The notes beneath the pieces are model-generated. The model saw only the letters and a list, made by a program, of their open reading frames with translations, did no database searches and was not told the DNA's origin. The position numbers and the translations under genes were made by a program. Of a DNA stretch of 64,000 nt, positions 44,254-52,841 are shown piece by piece. Source of the stretch: Aliivibrio wodanis. GTDB taxonomy: Bacteria; Pseudomonadota; Gammaproteobacteria; Enterobacterales; Vibrionaceae. Within the stretch, counting starts at the first letter, position 1, and the number at the start of each line of letters is the position of its first letter. Where the stretch lies: NCBI GenBank assembly GCA_000953695.1, contig LN554846.1, positions 1,798,001 through 1,862,000 of the forward strand, given 5' to 3'.

Positions 44254-46776
44254 ATGAAACGAGTTTCATTAAAAACGTACTTATTTATTATTTTTGCGAC
44301 TATTTTCGCCCTATTTTCAGCACATCTATATATCAATATAAAAAGCGCTGTCACAAAGCTATCAAGTGAACATATCGCTGATGTTGCCGAGCTTCACCAG
44401 AAAATTATCAGTAATAATGTAAACTTCACCATATACCAAATAGACGCATTAGCAGAAGAAATTTCTGATATGAGCTCATTGGATATTAATAATATTCCAC
44501 CATCACTAATCAACTTTATGTCTTCTGCTTTTTCTCACTCTCCTGCATTAACTAATGTATATGTCTATGACATTGAGAATAATGGTATCAATTTAAAAAA
44601 TATTGATGGAAGCATCGAAGCAGAAATAGCAACAAGCTTATCATTGGAGGAGATGTGGAAAACAAATAAAACATATACCTTTAATAATGAATATCTATAT
44701 TTAAGTCGCTCTAAAAATACGAATCTCAAAATTATTTTACAAATTTCAACCGCCATTTTTTTTGAAACCACAGACCACGAACTTGTAAATAAAAGAAATG
44801 TCGGATTTTATCTTTATGATTACCAGCTAAAAGAAATAATTTACTCTGACCATGTCCCTACGCCTTTATCTTATTCGCAACTGCAAGGTGTACTACATGA
44901 TGAGCATGAGACCGTGTCTCTAGATGGCTCTACCTACACAGCTTTTGTCCACAAATTAAATCGTAGCTCTCTGTATTTTGTGTCTCTCATCCCTAAAAGT
45001 GTTATTAATCATAACTTTAATACTATATCTAATGATTTGTTTTTGAATGTCATCGCCTACATATTTCTCGCGATATTGATTATATTTCTATCCTCTTCTT
45101 ACATATCAAATCGATTAGTTACACTGCTTAAAAACGCGCAAAAAATAAATCACTTCCAATTTAATCAACAGAAAAAGCAAGATTCAATTGTTAAAGAAAT
45201 TCATAACCTCAGCAGCACGCTTGAAACGATGGATCAAACTATTGATGATATTTTAAAAATGGTTTTTATCATTGCAAAAAGCGGTAATTTATTTCAATTA
45301 GGCGCGATTGTAGATAAAAAAATCCATAAGATTACGACAGGACACAGTTATCTTTATATAACGGATAACGAAAATACATTAAGCAGTATCGAAGGTAAAA
45401 AAAAGATCCCTATCAAGAATCAAGACCAATCTTATTACTGTGAAGCCTCTGTACATTACTTCAATTTACATAATGATAAGAAAAAGCTCATTGGCTGCTT
45501 AGTCATTGAAGTTCCACTTAATCATACTGTCCCTAAATACCGACTATTATTTATTGAACGTTTAGTGCAAATAATCGCAGTATCCATTGATAAACATAAA
45601 CTTCTAGAGCAACAAAAAGCCCTTTTGCTTTCTTTTACTAAATCGATTGCCTCTGCCATTGATGCAAAATCTCCTCATACCGCAGGCCATTGTCAACGGG
45701 TACCAGAATTAACATTGATGCTAGCAAAAGCAGCGCAAGAAAATCAAAATCAATGGAATAAATTTTCATTGAATGATGAGGAGTGGGAAGAATTATACCT
45801 TGCATCTTGGTTGCACGATTGTGGTAAGCTAACAACCGCTGACCACGTAATAGATAAAGCAACAAAACTGGATATGTTTACAAATCGTATTCATGAAATC
45901 CGAACTCGCTATGAAATTCTAAAACGAGATGCTGAACTGGCATACTTACATGAACTGCTTAAAAATAGACAAAACACACCAGAATTAGAAAGTAATTACC
46001 ATAATACAATTAAAGAACTGGATGAAGAGTTTGCGTTTATTGCCAAATCTAACCTCGGTGCTGAATTTTTTAGTGAAGATAATATTGAACGTCTAAATAA
46101 AATAGCGAAAAGAACCTTTATTCGCACCTTGGATAAACAACTTGGATTATCATGGGAAGAAAAACAGCGCTTGTCTGATGCAGACAAAATCACTCCGGCT
46201 ATTGAATCCATTTTGCAAGATAGCAGCAGTCATCTCATTCCTTGGGAGCAAAACCGAAAAGCGGATGAACAGTTTAATCTTAAACCTTACCAGAATAAGT
46301 TTAACCATGGCGAGATATATAACCTCTCAGCTCAGAGAGGAACCCTAACCAATGAAGAACGTTTTTTAATTAATGACCATATCATTCAAACGATTAATAT
46401 GCTTAAAGAATTGCCTTATCCTGATCACCTTAAAAACATCCCTCAAATTGCAGGTGGGCACCATGAACAAATGTCAGGTAAAGGCTACCCTTATGCTATT
46501 CCTGCATCTCAACTACCGGTAACCGCAAGGATGATGGCTATTGCTGATATTTTTGAAGCACTGACTGCCAGTGATCGCCCTTATAAAACACCAAAGACAT
46601 TGTCTGAATCATTAAAAATATTGGCTTTCATGGCAAAAAACAAACACATTGACCTCTCCATTTTTACCTTATTTCTAACTGATGGCGTTTATCTGAACTA
46701 TGCTAAAAAGTTTTTAAATTCCAAGCAAATTGATGATGTAAACATTCAAGAATTAATGGATATTTCACATTCATAA
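44254..46776 (+). CDS. membrane HD-GYP phosphodiesterase with a large insert
   Basis: An 840-residue protein. TM1 lies near residues 7-27, a periplasmic sensor follows (about 30-265), and TM2 is at about 268-292 (LFLNVIAYIFLAILIIFLSS). A cytoplasmic linker leads to an HD-GYP domain: HTAGHCQRV, then WLHDCGK (H521, D522), and later HHEQMSGKGYP (H736) with ARMMAIADIFEALTASDRPY. The metal-binding and GYP residues are intact, so cyclic di-GMP hydrolysis is expected. About 215 residues separate HD from HHE, far more than usual, with a charged helical insert. Start 44254 has AGAGAG 6 nt upstream; the frame is open from 44203. Confidence 0.9.
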   Translation: MKRVSLKTYLFIIFATIFALFSAHLYINIKSAVTKLSSEHIADVAELHQKIISNNVNFTIYQIDALAEEISDMSSLDINNIPPSLINFMSSAFSHSPALTNVYVYDIENNGINLKNIDGSIEAEIATSLSLEEMWKTNKTYTFNNEYLYLSRSKNTNLKIILQISTAIFFETTDHELVNKRNVGFYLYDYQLKEIIYSDHVPTPLSYSQLQGVLHDEHETVSLDGSTYTAFVHKLNRSSLYFVSLIPKSVINHNFNTISNDLFLNVIAYIFLAILIIFLSSSYISNRLVTLLKNAQKINHFQFNQQKKQDSIVKEIHNLSSTLETMDQTIDDILKMVFIIAKSGNLFQLGAIVDKKIHKITTGHSYLYITDNENTLSSIEGKKKIPIKNQDQSYYCEASVHYFNLHNDKKKLIGCLVIEVPLNHTVPKYRLLFIERLVQIIAVSIDKHKLLEQQKALLLSFTKSIASAIDAKSPHTAGHCQRVPELTLMLAKAAQENQNQWNKFSLNDEEWEELYLASWLHDCGKLTTADHVIDKATKLDMFTNRIHEIRTRYEILKRDAELAYLHELLKNRQNTPELESNYHNTIKELDEEFAFIAKSNLGAEFFSEDNIERLNKIAKRTFIRTLDKQLGLSWEEKQRLSDADKITPAIESILQDSSSHLIPWEQNRKADEQFNLKPYQNKFNHGEIYNLSAQRGTLTNEERFLINDHIIQTINMLKELPYPDHLKNIPQIAGGHHEQMSGKGYPYAIPASQLPVTARMMAIADIFEALTASDRPYKTPKTLSESLKILAFMAKNKHIDLSIFTLFLTDGVYLNYAKKFLNSKQIDDVNIQELMDISHS

Positions 46777-46780
46777 TAAA

Positions 46781-46808
46781 AAGAGCTCTAGTATAAACTA
46801 GAGCTCTT
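46781..46808. terminator. bidirectional terminator after the HD-GYP gene
   Basis: AAGAGCTCTAGT (46781-46792) pairs perfectly with ACTAGAGCTCTT (46797-46808) over 12 bp with a 4-nt loop; the flanking genes converge. Confidence 0.88.
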
Positions 46809-46815
46809 CTCTATT

Positions 46816-47541
46816 TTAAATATCAAATACGTAGCAGTTTTTTCCATCTTTAAGTGATTCTATGTTTTCTGGACTAAATATAACCACACGATTCACATTG
46901 TTCGACGTACTTGGAATAGTACACGAGCTCAATACATTGCCCTTAAGTAAAATATCTAACTTATATTCCTCATTATGATCAACCGTAATTTGCTCCGACA
47001 GCTTCTTCGGTAACAATGACGATATTTTCTCTTTGCCATCTAATTCAACAGATGTGGAATAAGTTGCATGCAGATCTCGATAATTAATAACTGTTAATGT
47101 TGATGTTGAGCTCGAGAATTTAGGCTTTTCAAAAACGTCGAGGTCATAATCACCTGTATCATCTGGACCTATAGAAAATAAAATTTGATCATTCGCAATA
47201 GATAGCACTCTTTTTGACAAAATTTCATTATCATTTACATTTTTTAATGAGAATGTAAAAGTATAAGGTAACCTAATATCTTCTTCTGACATCTGGAAGT
47301 AACCTGATTCATCTAAACCATACTCATGAATACTCGCAATAGATACTTCACTGTTATTTTCATATTTCAAGCCAATATTAATATCGTCATCAGCTAAACT
47401 TGAAAGGTTCTCTATATTCGATAAGTTAAAGCTCTGAAAATCAAATCTATATTTTTCAAGATCCCCAGTATCTTCTTCAACTTCACAACCCGTTAATAAA
47501 AAACTAGCCATCAACGCGCTTAAAACGAACTTCTTATTCAT
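46816..47541 (-). CDS. lipoprotein of unknown function
   Basis: A 241-residue predicted lipoprotein. The start at 47541 (MNKKFVLSALMASFLLTGCE) has AAGG 8 nt upstream and gives a clean signal with lipobox LLTGC (C19); a longer frame from 47571 lacks a ribosome site. The mature part is acidic and beta-rich, with segments such as NIGLKYENNSEVSIASIHEY and LPYTFTFSLKNVNDNEILSK, and two further cysteines near the end (SSCTIP, KNCYVF) that may pair. Not recognised. It could be a DUF4397-like beta-sandwich lipoprotein, but this is only an impression. Confidence 0.78.
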   Translation of the reverse strand: MNKKFVLSALMASFLLTGCEVEEDTGDLEKYRFDFQSFNLSNIENLSSLADDDINIGLKYENNSEVSIASIHEYGLDESGYFQMSEEDIRLPYTFTFSLKNVNDNEILSKRVLSIANDQILFSIGPDDTGDYDLDVFEKPKFSSSTSTLTVINYRDLHATYSTSVELDGKEKISSLLPKKLSEQITVDHNEEYKLDILLKGNVLSSCTIPSTSNNVNRVVIFSPENIESLKDGKNCYVFDI

Positions 47542-47896
47542 TATGCAGTACCTTTTAAATTTTTCATTCATATATTATAAATCCCACTGAGCGAACTATA
47601 TTACAATTAGGCTTATAATTCATTAAAACATAGGTAAATAAGTCTCTAAACAAGTATTTTAGACAGAGAGAAATATTTAAATTCAGTAGTTACCCTCTGT
47701 TTAAGTAAAATAACTGACCATAATGAAAAGAATATAATCTAAGTTATTTTAGAAAAATCAAAAATGAAGCTATTAAATACGGTTAATTTCGTGTTATTAG
47801 ATAAAGACTGTTTATCACTTATGACTTTGTGCTCAAAAAGTAAAGCCAACAATATTTAGTTGGCTCTGAAGTTAATTAATTATTTAAATACTGTAT
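47542..47896. other. 355-bp AT-rich intergenic region
   Basis: It holds the promoter region of the lipoprotein gene and the terminator of zntA (47844-47865). A weak inverted repeat (ACAGAG near 47673, CTCTGT near 47695) is the only other structure. No open frame with a ribosome site was seen. Confidence 0.5.
47844..47865 (-). terminator. terminator of zntA
   Basis: AGCCAAC (47844-47850) pairs with GTTGGCT (47859-47865), 7 bp with an 8-nt loop; on the minus strand it is followed by TTACTTTTTG. Confidence 0.55.
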
Positions 47897-50215
47897 TTAC
47901 TGTGCTTTTTCTTTAAAGCGTAATAGACGCAGTGCATTCAAGGTAACAAGTGCTGTCGCCCCACTATCTGCTAGAACTGCTACCCATAAACCGGTAATAC
48001 CCAATAAACTGGTCACTAGGAATACCGCTTTTAAACCAAGAGCTAATGTAATGTTCTGACGAATATTACTCAATGTCGCTTTTGATAGGGCAACCATTGG
48101 TGCTAGCTCTTCTAAACGGTTATGAGTCAACGCGGCATCTGCGGTCTCAAGAGCAACGTCCGTTCCGCCTCCCATTGCGATACCAATAGAGGCCGTTTTC
48201 ATTGCTGGCGCATCATTAATCCCATCACCGACCATTGCTGTTTTTGCATTAGCCGTTAATTTCTCAACATATTTCACTTTGTCTGAAGGTAATAGCCCTG
48301 CTTTGTAATCTATGTTTAGCTCTGTCGCAATCGCTTTAGCAGCACGTTCGTTATCACCCGTTAACATGATGGGTGTAATACCGAGTGCTATTAGCTTTTG
48401 TACAGCAATTTTTGCATCAAGACGTAATTCATCTCTCCACGCTAATAAACCAGAAATTTGATCATTCACTAGCACTAAAACAACCGTTTTTCCTTGCTCT
48501 TCTAGATACGCGATTTGGCTCTCGGCTTCAGAAGTAACTTCTCCATCAAATTGTTGAGGTGCATAAAGAGCAATTTGTTTTTCATCAACAATTCCTTTTA
48601 TCCCTTTACCTACAACGGTTTCACGATCGTCTGCTTCAATAACAGTAAGGCCTTGTTCTTGCGCTTTGATTACAACAGCTTTTGCTAATGGGTGTGATGA
48701 GCCCATCTCTACTGCGGCTGATTGCAATAAAATACTATGTTCAGTTTCAGTCTCAACAAGCACTCTAATATCAGTAAGTATCGGTTTACCTTGCGTTAAT
48801 GTTCCCGTCTTATCAAACGCGATGTTTTGAATATGACCTAACTCTTCTAACGCTGCGCCACCTTTAATTAAAGCCCCACGTTTTGCTGCCGTCGCTAAAC
48901 CAGAAGTAATCGCTGCGGGTGTTGATATCACTAATGCACAAGGACAAGCAATTAATAACATTGCTAAACCACGATAAATCCAAGTATCCCATGATTGACC
49001 AAAGACCAATGGTGGAATAATGATAACCAGTAATGACATCAGCATCATTGCTGGCGTATACCAACGGCTGAACTTATCAAGGAAACGCTCTAACGGTGCT
49101 TTACGTGATTCAGCTTCCTCAATTAAGTGTAAAATACGGTCAATGGCATTTTCACCTTGTGCAGAGGTAATGTGAATTTCAATCACGCGATCATTCACAA
49201 TTGATCCCGCCATTAATGGATCGTTAGCCTTTTTATCTACAGGAACTGACTCACCGGTTAATGCACTTTCATCAAAAGAAGCGAATTCAGAAAGTAAAAT
49301 AGCATCTGCGGCTAAACGATCGCCTGGAGAAACTTGAACTTTATCTCCTACGTTTAATTCTGATGCTGGTACTTCTTCTTTAGTGCCATCCAATTTAATA
49401 CGAATTGCAGTATCAGGCACTAAATCCATTAACGCTTTTACACCACTTCTCGCCTTTGCCGACGCATAGCCTTCTAATTGTTCACCTAACATAAACAATA
49501 AGATAACCATGGCAGCTTCAACGGTCTCACCTAGATACACAGCACCAATTGCAGCTACTGTCATTAAGGTTTCGATTGAGAATGGCGATCCATTTATCGC
49601 TAAACGAATCGCTTTGCGTCCAATAGGAATTAATCCAAATAGACCCGCAACAGTAAAGGCGATTGCGCCTAACTCTTTATTTACTAAATTAATACCCGTT
49701 GCAATAACTAAAAAAGCAACCAAAGTTAATAATAATATATTCTTTTTCCAGAATGGCTTAATGTCACTCTCTGATGTGTTTTTTGCACCTATATCAGATA
49801 ACGGAAAGCCTGTTGTCTTAGCCACAGTAATGATTTGTTCAAATACCGCTTCGTTCTTCACTCTTACCGTCAGTTTTTCGGTTGCAAAAATAACATTAGC
49901 ATCAATGACATCTGGAATAGCGAGTATGGCTTTTTTCAACTTAGCAGCACAGCTTGGACAGTCCATTTCGGCAATAAGCCAACTGCGAGATAATGAAGTG
50001 TTGTTTGACGCTATAGAGGAAACAACTAAGGGGTCTGAATCTCCAGGATCTGAGCCACAACATGAGTCAGCATCTGTTGCTTTATCAATACTGCTGCAAC
50101 AGTCTGAAACTGCAGTTTCTGCTTTGATTGCTGTGATTTTTGGTGTAGCACAGCAAGAGCTTGATGGATTATGCTTATGATCTTGGTTAGGTGTCGCTTT
50201 ATGGGCTGTACACAT
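47897..50215 (-). CDS. zntA: Zn(II)/Cd(II)/Pb(II)-exporting P1B-type ATPase
   Basis: A 772-residue heavy-metal pump. It has a heavy-metal-associated domain with MDCPSCAAKLKK (about 85-96), eight membrane helices, the transmembrane metal site CPC in LLIACPCALVISTPAA, the phosphorylation motif FDKTGTLTQGKP, and MVGDGINDAPAM. The first 60 residues are unusually rich in paired cysteines (SSSCCATP, SDCCSS, DSCCGS) plus histidine (HKHN). Export at the inner membrane gives zinc, cadmium and lead tolerance. The promoter has a MerR-family operator with a 20-bp spacer, so metal-induced expression by a ZntR/CadR-like protein is expected; no such gene is in this window. Confidence 0.95.
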   Translation of the reverse strand: MCTAHKATPNQDHKHNPSSSCCATPKITAIKAETAVSDCCSSIDKATDADSCCGSDPGDSDPLVVSSIASNNTSLSRSWLIAEMDCPSCAAKLKKAILAIPDVIDANVIFATEKLTVRVKNEAVFEQIITVAKTTGFPLSDIGAKNTSESDIKPFWKKNILLLTLVAFLVIATGINLVNKELGAIAFTVAGLFGLIPIGRKAIRLAINGSPFSIETLMTVAAIGAVYLGETVEAAMVILLFMLGEQLEGYASAKARSGVKALMDLVPDTAIRIKLDGTKEEVPASELNVGDKVQVSPGDRLAADAILLSEFASFDESALTGESVPVDKKANDPLMAGSIVNDRVIEIHITSAQGENAIDRILHLIEEAESRKAPLERFLDKFSRWYTPAMMLMSLLVIIIPPLVFGQSWDTWIYRGLAMLLIACPCALVISTPAAITSGLATAAKRGALIKGGAALEELGHIQNIAFDKTGTLTQGKPILTDIRVLVETETEHSILLQSAAVEMGSSHPLAKAVVIKAQEQGLTVIEADDRETVVGKGIKGIVDEKQIALYAPQQFDGEVTSEAESQIAYLEEQGKTVVLVLVNDQISGLLAWRDELRLDAKIAVQKLIALGITPIMLTGDNERAAKAIATELNIDYKAGLLPSDKVKYVEKLTANAKTAMVGDGINDAPAMKTASIGIAMGGGTDVALETADAALTHNRLEELAPMVALSKATLSNIRQNITLALGLKAVFLVTSLLGITGLWVAVLADSGATALVTLNALRLLRFKEKAQ

Positions 50216-50256
50216 GAGAGTATCCTTTCTGTTAGGTAATTTGTTTATCTACACTA

Positions 50257-50288
50257 ACTATAAACCTTAGAGTTAACTCCAAGGTCAA
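50257..50288 (-). promoter_or_regulatory. MerR-type metal-responsive promoter of zntA
   Basis: On the minus strand a TTGACC -35 (50283-50288) and a TATAGT -10 (50257-50262) are separated by 20 bp. A 22-bp palindrome fills the spacer: ACCTTAGAGTT meets AACTCCAAGGT (50264-50285) with one mismatched pair. The over-long spacer and the centred dyad are the hallmark of MerR-family (ZntR/CueR/CadR) activation by DNA untwisting. The gene it drives is a metal exporter, which agrees. Confidence 0.88.
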
Positions 50289-50483
50289 GAAGAGTTTATA
50301 TAACTAATTACAATAATGAAATTAGTTCATTGGAAACTATACTCAATATAGCACCAATTGGATTGTATGATTTTCATCCAGATAAATTTATAGTTAGATA
50401 GGAAGATAACTTTTTATTTACAGATATCCTGAGCCTGTGATGATTCAGTTAAATAAAAAAAACCGAAGTCTAGATACTAAAAA

Positions 50484-50507
50484 TCCGAGAATAATACTAT
50501 TCTCGGA
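50484..50507 (-). terminator. terminator of the CBS protein gene
   Basis: TCCGAGAATA (50484-50493) pairs perfectly with TATTCTCGGA (50498-50507) around a 4-nt loop; the minus strand then reads TTTTTAG. Confidence 0.88.
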
Positions 50508-50545
50508 CTTAGATAGGTTTACTTAATTAGTTATATATACCGTAA

Positions 50546-50962
50546 TTACACTGGGTGCTTAAAACATTGCCCAATAGATTCGCTGATAGCTTGAAGAACA
50601 TTACGACGGGTAATAATACCAACTAATTTACCTTCATCTACTACTGGGTAAATTTTAGGTTTATCAGCTGTCATGATTTGTGCCAAGTCGACAATCGTAT
50701 CTTCTGGAGTCACGGTTAATACATCTTTTCTCATAACATCACCGACAAGATGAGTATCTTGACAATGATAACTGACACCAATAAGTGATTTAATTAAATC
50801 TTGCTCAGAAATAAAGCCAATCACTTCTCGCTGCTCATTCACAACAGGACCGCCAATATGTTGTGAAGTAATAAACTGATCTAATGCCGCTGATAATGAC
50901 ATATCCGCTGTCAAATAAAGAGGTCGTGCGCTCATATATTGTTTTACTTTTTTATTTTCCAT
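50546..50962 (-). CDS. tandem CBS-domain protein
   Basis: A 138-residue protein made only of two CBS domains: about 9-65 (VKQYMSARPLYLTADMSLSA, IGGPVVNEQREVIGFISEQD) and about 76-130 (VMRKDVLTVTPEDTIVDLAQ, YPVVDEGKLVGIITRRNVLQ). Such stand-alone pairs bind adenine nucleotides (AMP, ATP, SAM) and often regulate a partner. No target is identified; the neighbours are a pseudo-receiver protein and zntA. AGGGGG 5 nt before the ATG is a strong ribosome site. Confidence 0.92.
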   Translation of the reverse strand: MENKKVKQYMSARPLYLTADMSLSAALDQFITSQHIGGPVVNEQREVIGFISEQDLIKSLIGVSYHCQDTHLVGDVMRKDVLTVTPEDTIVDLAQIMTADKPKIYPVVDEGKLVGIITRRNVLQAISESIGQCFKHPV

Positions 50963-51089
50963 TATAGCCCCCTAACGTGCTATCAATCACTTTGATAACT
51001 TAAGTGTGGACCATTTTTGGAAAAATGCTAAATCACTCTTTCCTATCACTGTGATAAATGAAGCCTATTAAGAAAATAAGAGTGTCAAT

Positions 51090-52682
51090 TTATGAGCTAC
51101 CTAACAAAACATCGATTAATATTTTTTTGTTTTGTTCAACTGATGACATTACATTTTCATATCCTGCCGTATTATTACTTCTTTCCATTCGATGAATGAT
51201 CCCTAGGCATTGCTTAATGTTTTTAGGATCTTTCATCAAATTTTTTCCTTTCAAGGTTAAAGTCAGCAGCATATAGTTTAGATCTGACGAGTAAGGGTAT
51301 GTTTGACCTATTTTTATCAATTGATTTTTATTATCATCAGCTGCTTTCTGCGCTCTTAACCATTGATATACTTTATTTAACTTTTGAAAATGTACCATTG
51401 ATTGCTGTAAAAGCTGTGGCGCTGTTTTTTTGAGACCGACTTGATCAAAAACTTTATATAAATTAATACACAATTTTACTTCACCTGACATCGCTAATAC
51501 CCCAAAAGTAGCGACGCGGAACTCATCAGAAGCAACTTTACGCTCTGATAAAAAGCGACGATAACAGGTTGTTGCCATTATTTTTGCTTTATAACGTTTG
51601 CCTTGTTTAAGCAACTGACGAGCAATAAATATATTAATATAACCTTGTAATTCATCACGTTTATCCATTGAAATACGCTTTTTCAATGTCGCGACCAACT
51701 GACCAAAAAACGAACGATATTGTTCTTTATTAAAGGTTATTGGGTGCTTATACACAACATCAGCAATATCCATAATCATTTTATTTAATGTCGCTGGACT
51801 AATGCTTATATGATAAAAACGCTTCATAATCATATTATGTAATAATAATGGTTTATTATTCACAATAATAAACGTTAAATATGAATAAAATGCTCTATCA
51901 CTTCTAGGATTATTATCAAAGGCTTTTACTAATGAAGATTGCATCTTACTAAGATGCTTTGCTTCAGAATAAATGTCCGACAGCATTAGATTCGCTTGAA
52001 ATTGATACTTCTTAGAGCGAAGCAGTAATTCTAATACAGGAATTGCTTTTGGCTTTTCTATCATCTGGCAATAAGCCATTAAGTTTTGCGGCATGATTTC
52101 ACTTTTATCATGACGCTGATACACTTTTTTAAAAGTAAGTGCATCTTTAGCTTTATATAACTCTTCTAGCGTCATATTAAGCAACATACGATTTTTGTAT
52201 GTACCAGTATAGGTTTGAGCTCGTTTAATAAATGCGGCTTTTGAGCCTTTAACTTCCGCGATCAATTTCTCAATTAACAGAGTTAGGTTAAATGATTTCT
52301 TAATTAATTCATCAATATAGCCATAGTTAATGGGACTATTTACCACAAAATCTGGAAAAAGTTCTCGTGCATTTATATCATCGACTTGAGATTCTTCATT
52401 ATCAATATCTACAATAAAAATTGGTCGCTTTCCAAATGGTGCCTTTGCGCGAGCATGTTTTACTATCTCACTAATCACTTCATGCTCTGCATAATGATAT
52501 TCAATAAAATAGTAGTCATAAACGGGTAATTCTGATGCCTTCATGCTGACATTGAAATTGTCTGCATTTTTAAAACCAGCTTTCTGAAAAAACTGACGGA
52601 TCTGAGTGCTACGCTCTCGCTTTTCGGTAAAAACCAAAACATTCATTTGCGGGATACGTCTAATTAATTCAGCACTGCTCAT
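51090..52682 (-). CDS. degenerate receiver plus TPR-like helical protein
   Basis: A 530-residue protein. The first 120 or so residues fold like a response-regulator receiver (MNVLVFTEKRERSTQIRQFF, PVYDYYFIEYHYAEHEV), but the usual phospho-acceptor aspartate is replaced by glutamate (E61 in FIEYHY) and the acidic pair of strand 1 is reduced to one glutamate (FTEKRE). The remainder is all-helical with pairs of helices in tandem (LEELYKAKDALTFKKVYQRH, IPVLELLLRSKKYQFQANLM, SDIYSEAKHLSKMQSSLVKA), resembling tetratricopeptide repeats. It may be a phosphorylation-independent scaffold. The layout recalls VieB-type receiver-TPR proteins, but I do not claim orthology. It lies between ydiJ and the CBS gene. 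Confidence 0.72.
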   Translation of the reverse strand: MSSAELIRRIPQMNVLVFTEKRERSTQIRQFFQKAGFKNADNFNVSMKASELPVYDYYFIEYHYAEHEVISEIVKHARAKAPFGKRPIFIVDIDNEESQVDDINARELFPDFVVNSPINYGYIDELIKKSFNLTLLIEKLIAEVKGSKAAFIKRAQTYTGTYKNRMLLNMTLEELYKAKDALTFKKVYQRHDKSEIMPQNLMAYCQMIEKPKAIPVLELLLRSKKYQFQANLMLSDIYSEAKHLSKMQSSLVKAFDNNPRSDRAFYSYLTFIIVNNKPLLLHNMIMKRFYHISISPATLNKMIMDIADVVYKHPITFNKEQYRSFFGQLVATLKKRISMDKRDELQGYINIFIARQLLKQGKRYKAKIMATTCYRRFLSERKVASDEFRVATFGVLAMSGEVKLCINLYKVFDQVGLKKTAPQLLQQSMVHFQKLNKVYQWLRAQKAADDNKNQLIKIGQTYPYSSDLNYMLLTLTLKGKNLMKDPKNIKQCLGIIHRMERSNNTAGYENVMSSVEQNKKILIDVLLGSS

Positions 52683-52803
52683 TTATATTATAACTCTAGT
52701 AAAAATAACAACCACAATATACCAATCTGTAAAACGCGAAACAACCTAAGATTCAACATTAGTTCAACACGAAAAGGCGTTCACATACCACTCGAAAATT
52801 TCT

Positions 52804-52828
52804 GCGCTACTTTATCATAAAGCAACGC
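52804..52828 (-). terminator. terminator after ydiJ
   Basis: On the minus strand GCGTTGCTTTAT pairs with ATAAAGTAGCGC with two G-U pairs (the innermost pairs open to give a loop), followed by AGAAATTTTC. Confidence 0.55.
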
Positions 52829-52841
52829 AAAATTAAGCTAT

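Noticed and set aside
49509-50180. A 223-codon open frame antisense to zntA
   Set aside because: It mirrors the zntA coding sequence, has no ribosome site, and its translation shows no family pattern; zntA is unambiguous on the other strand.
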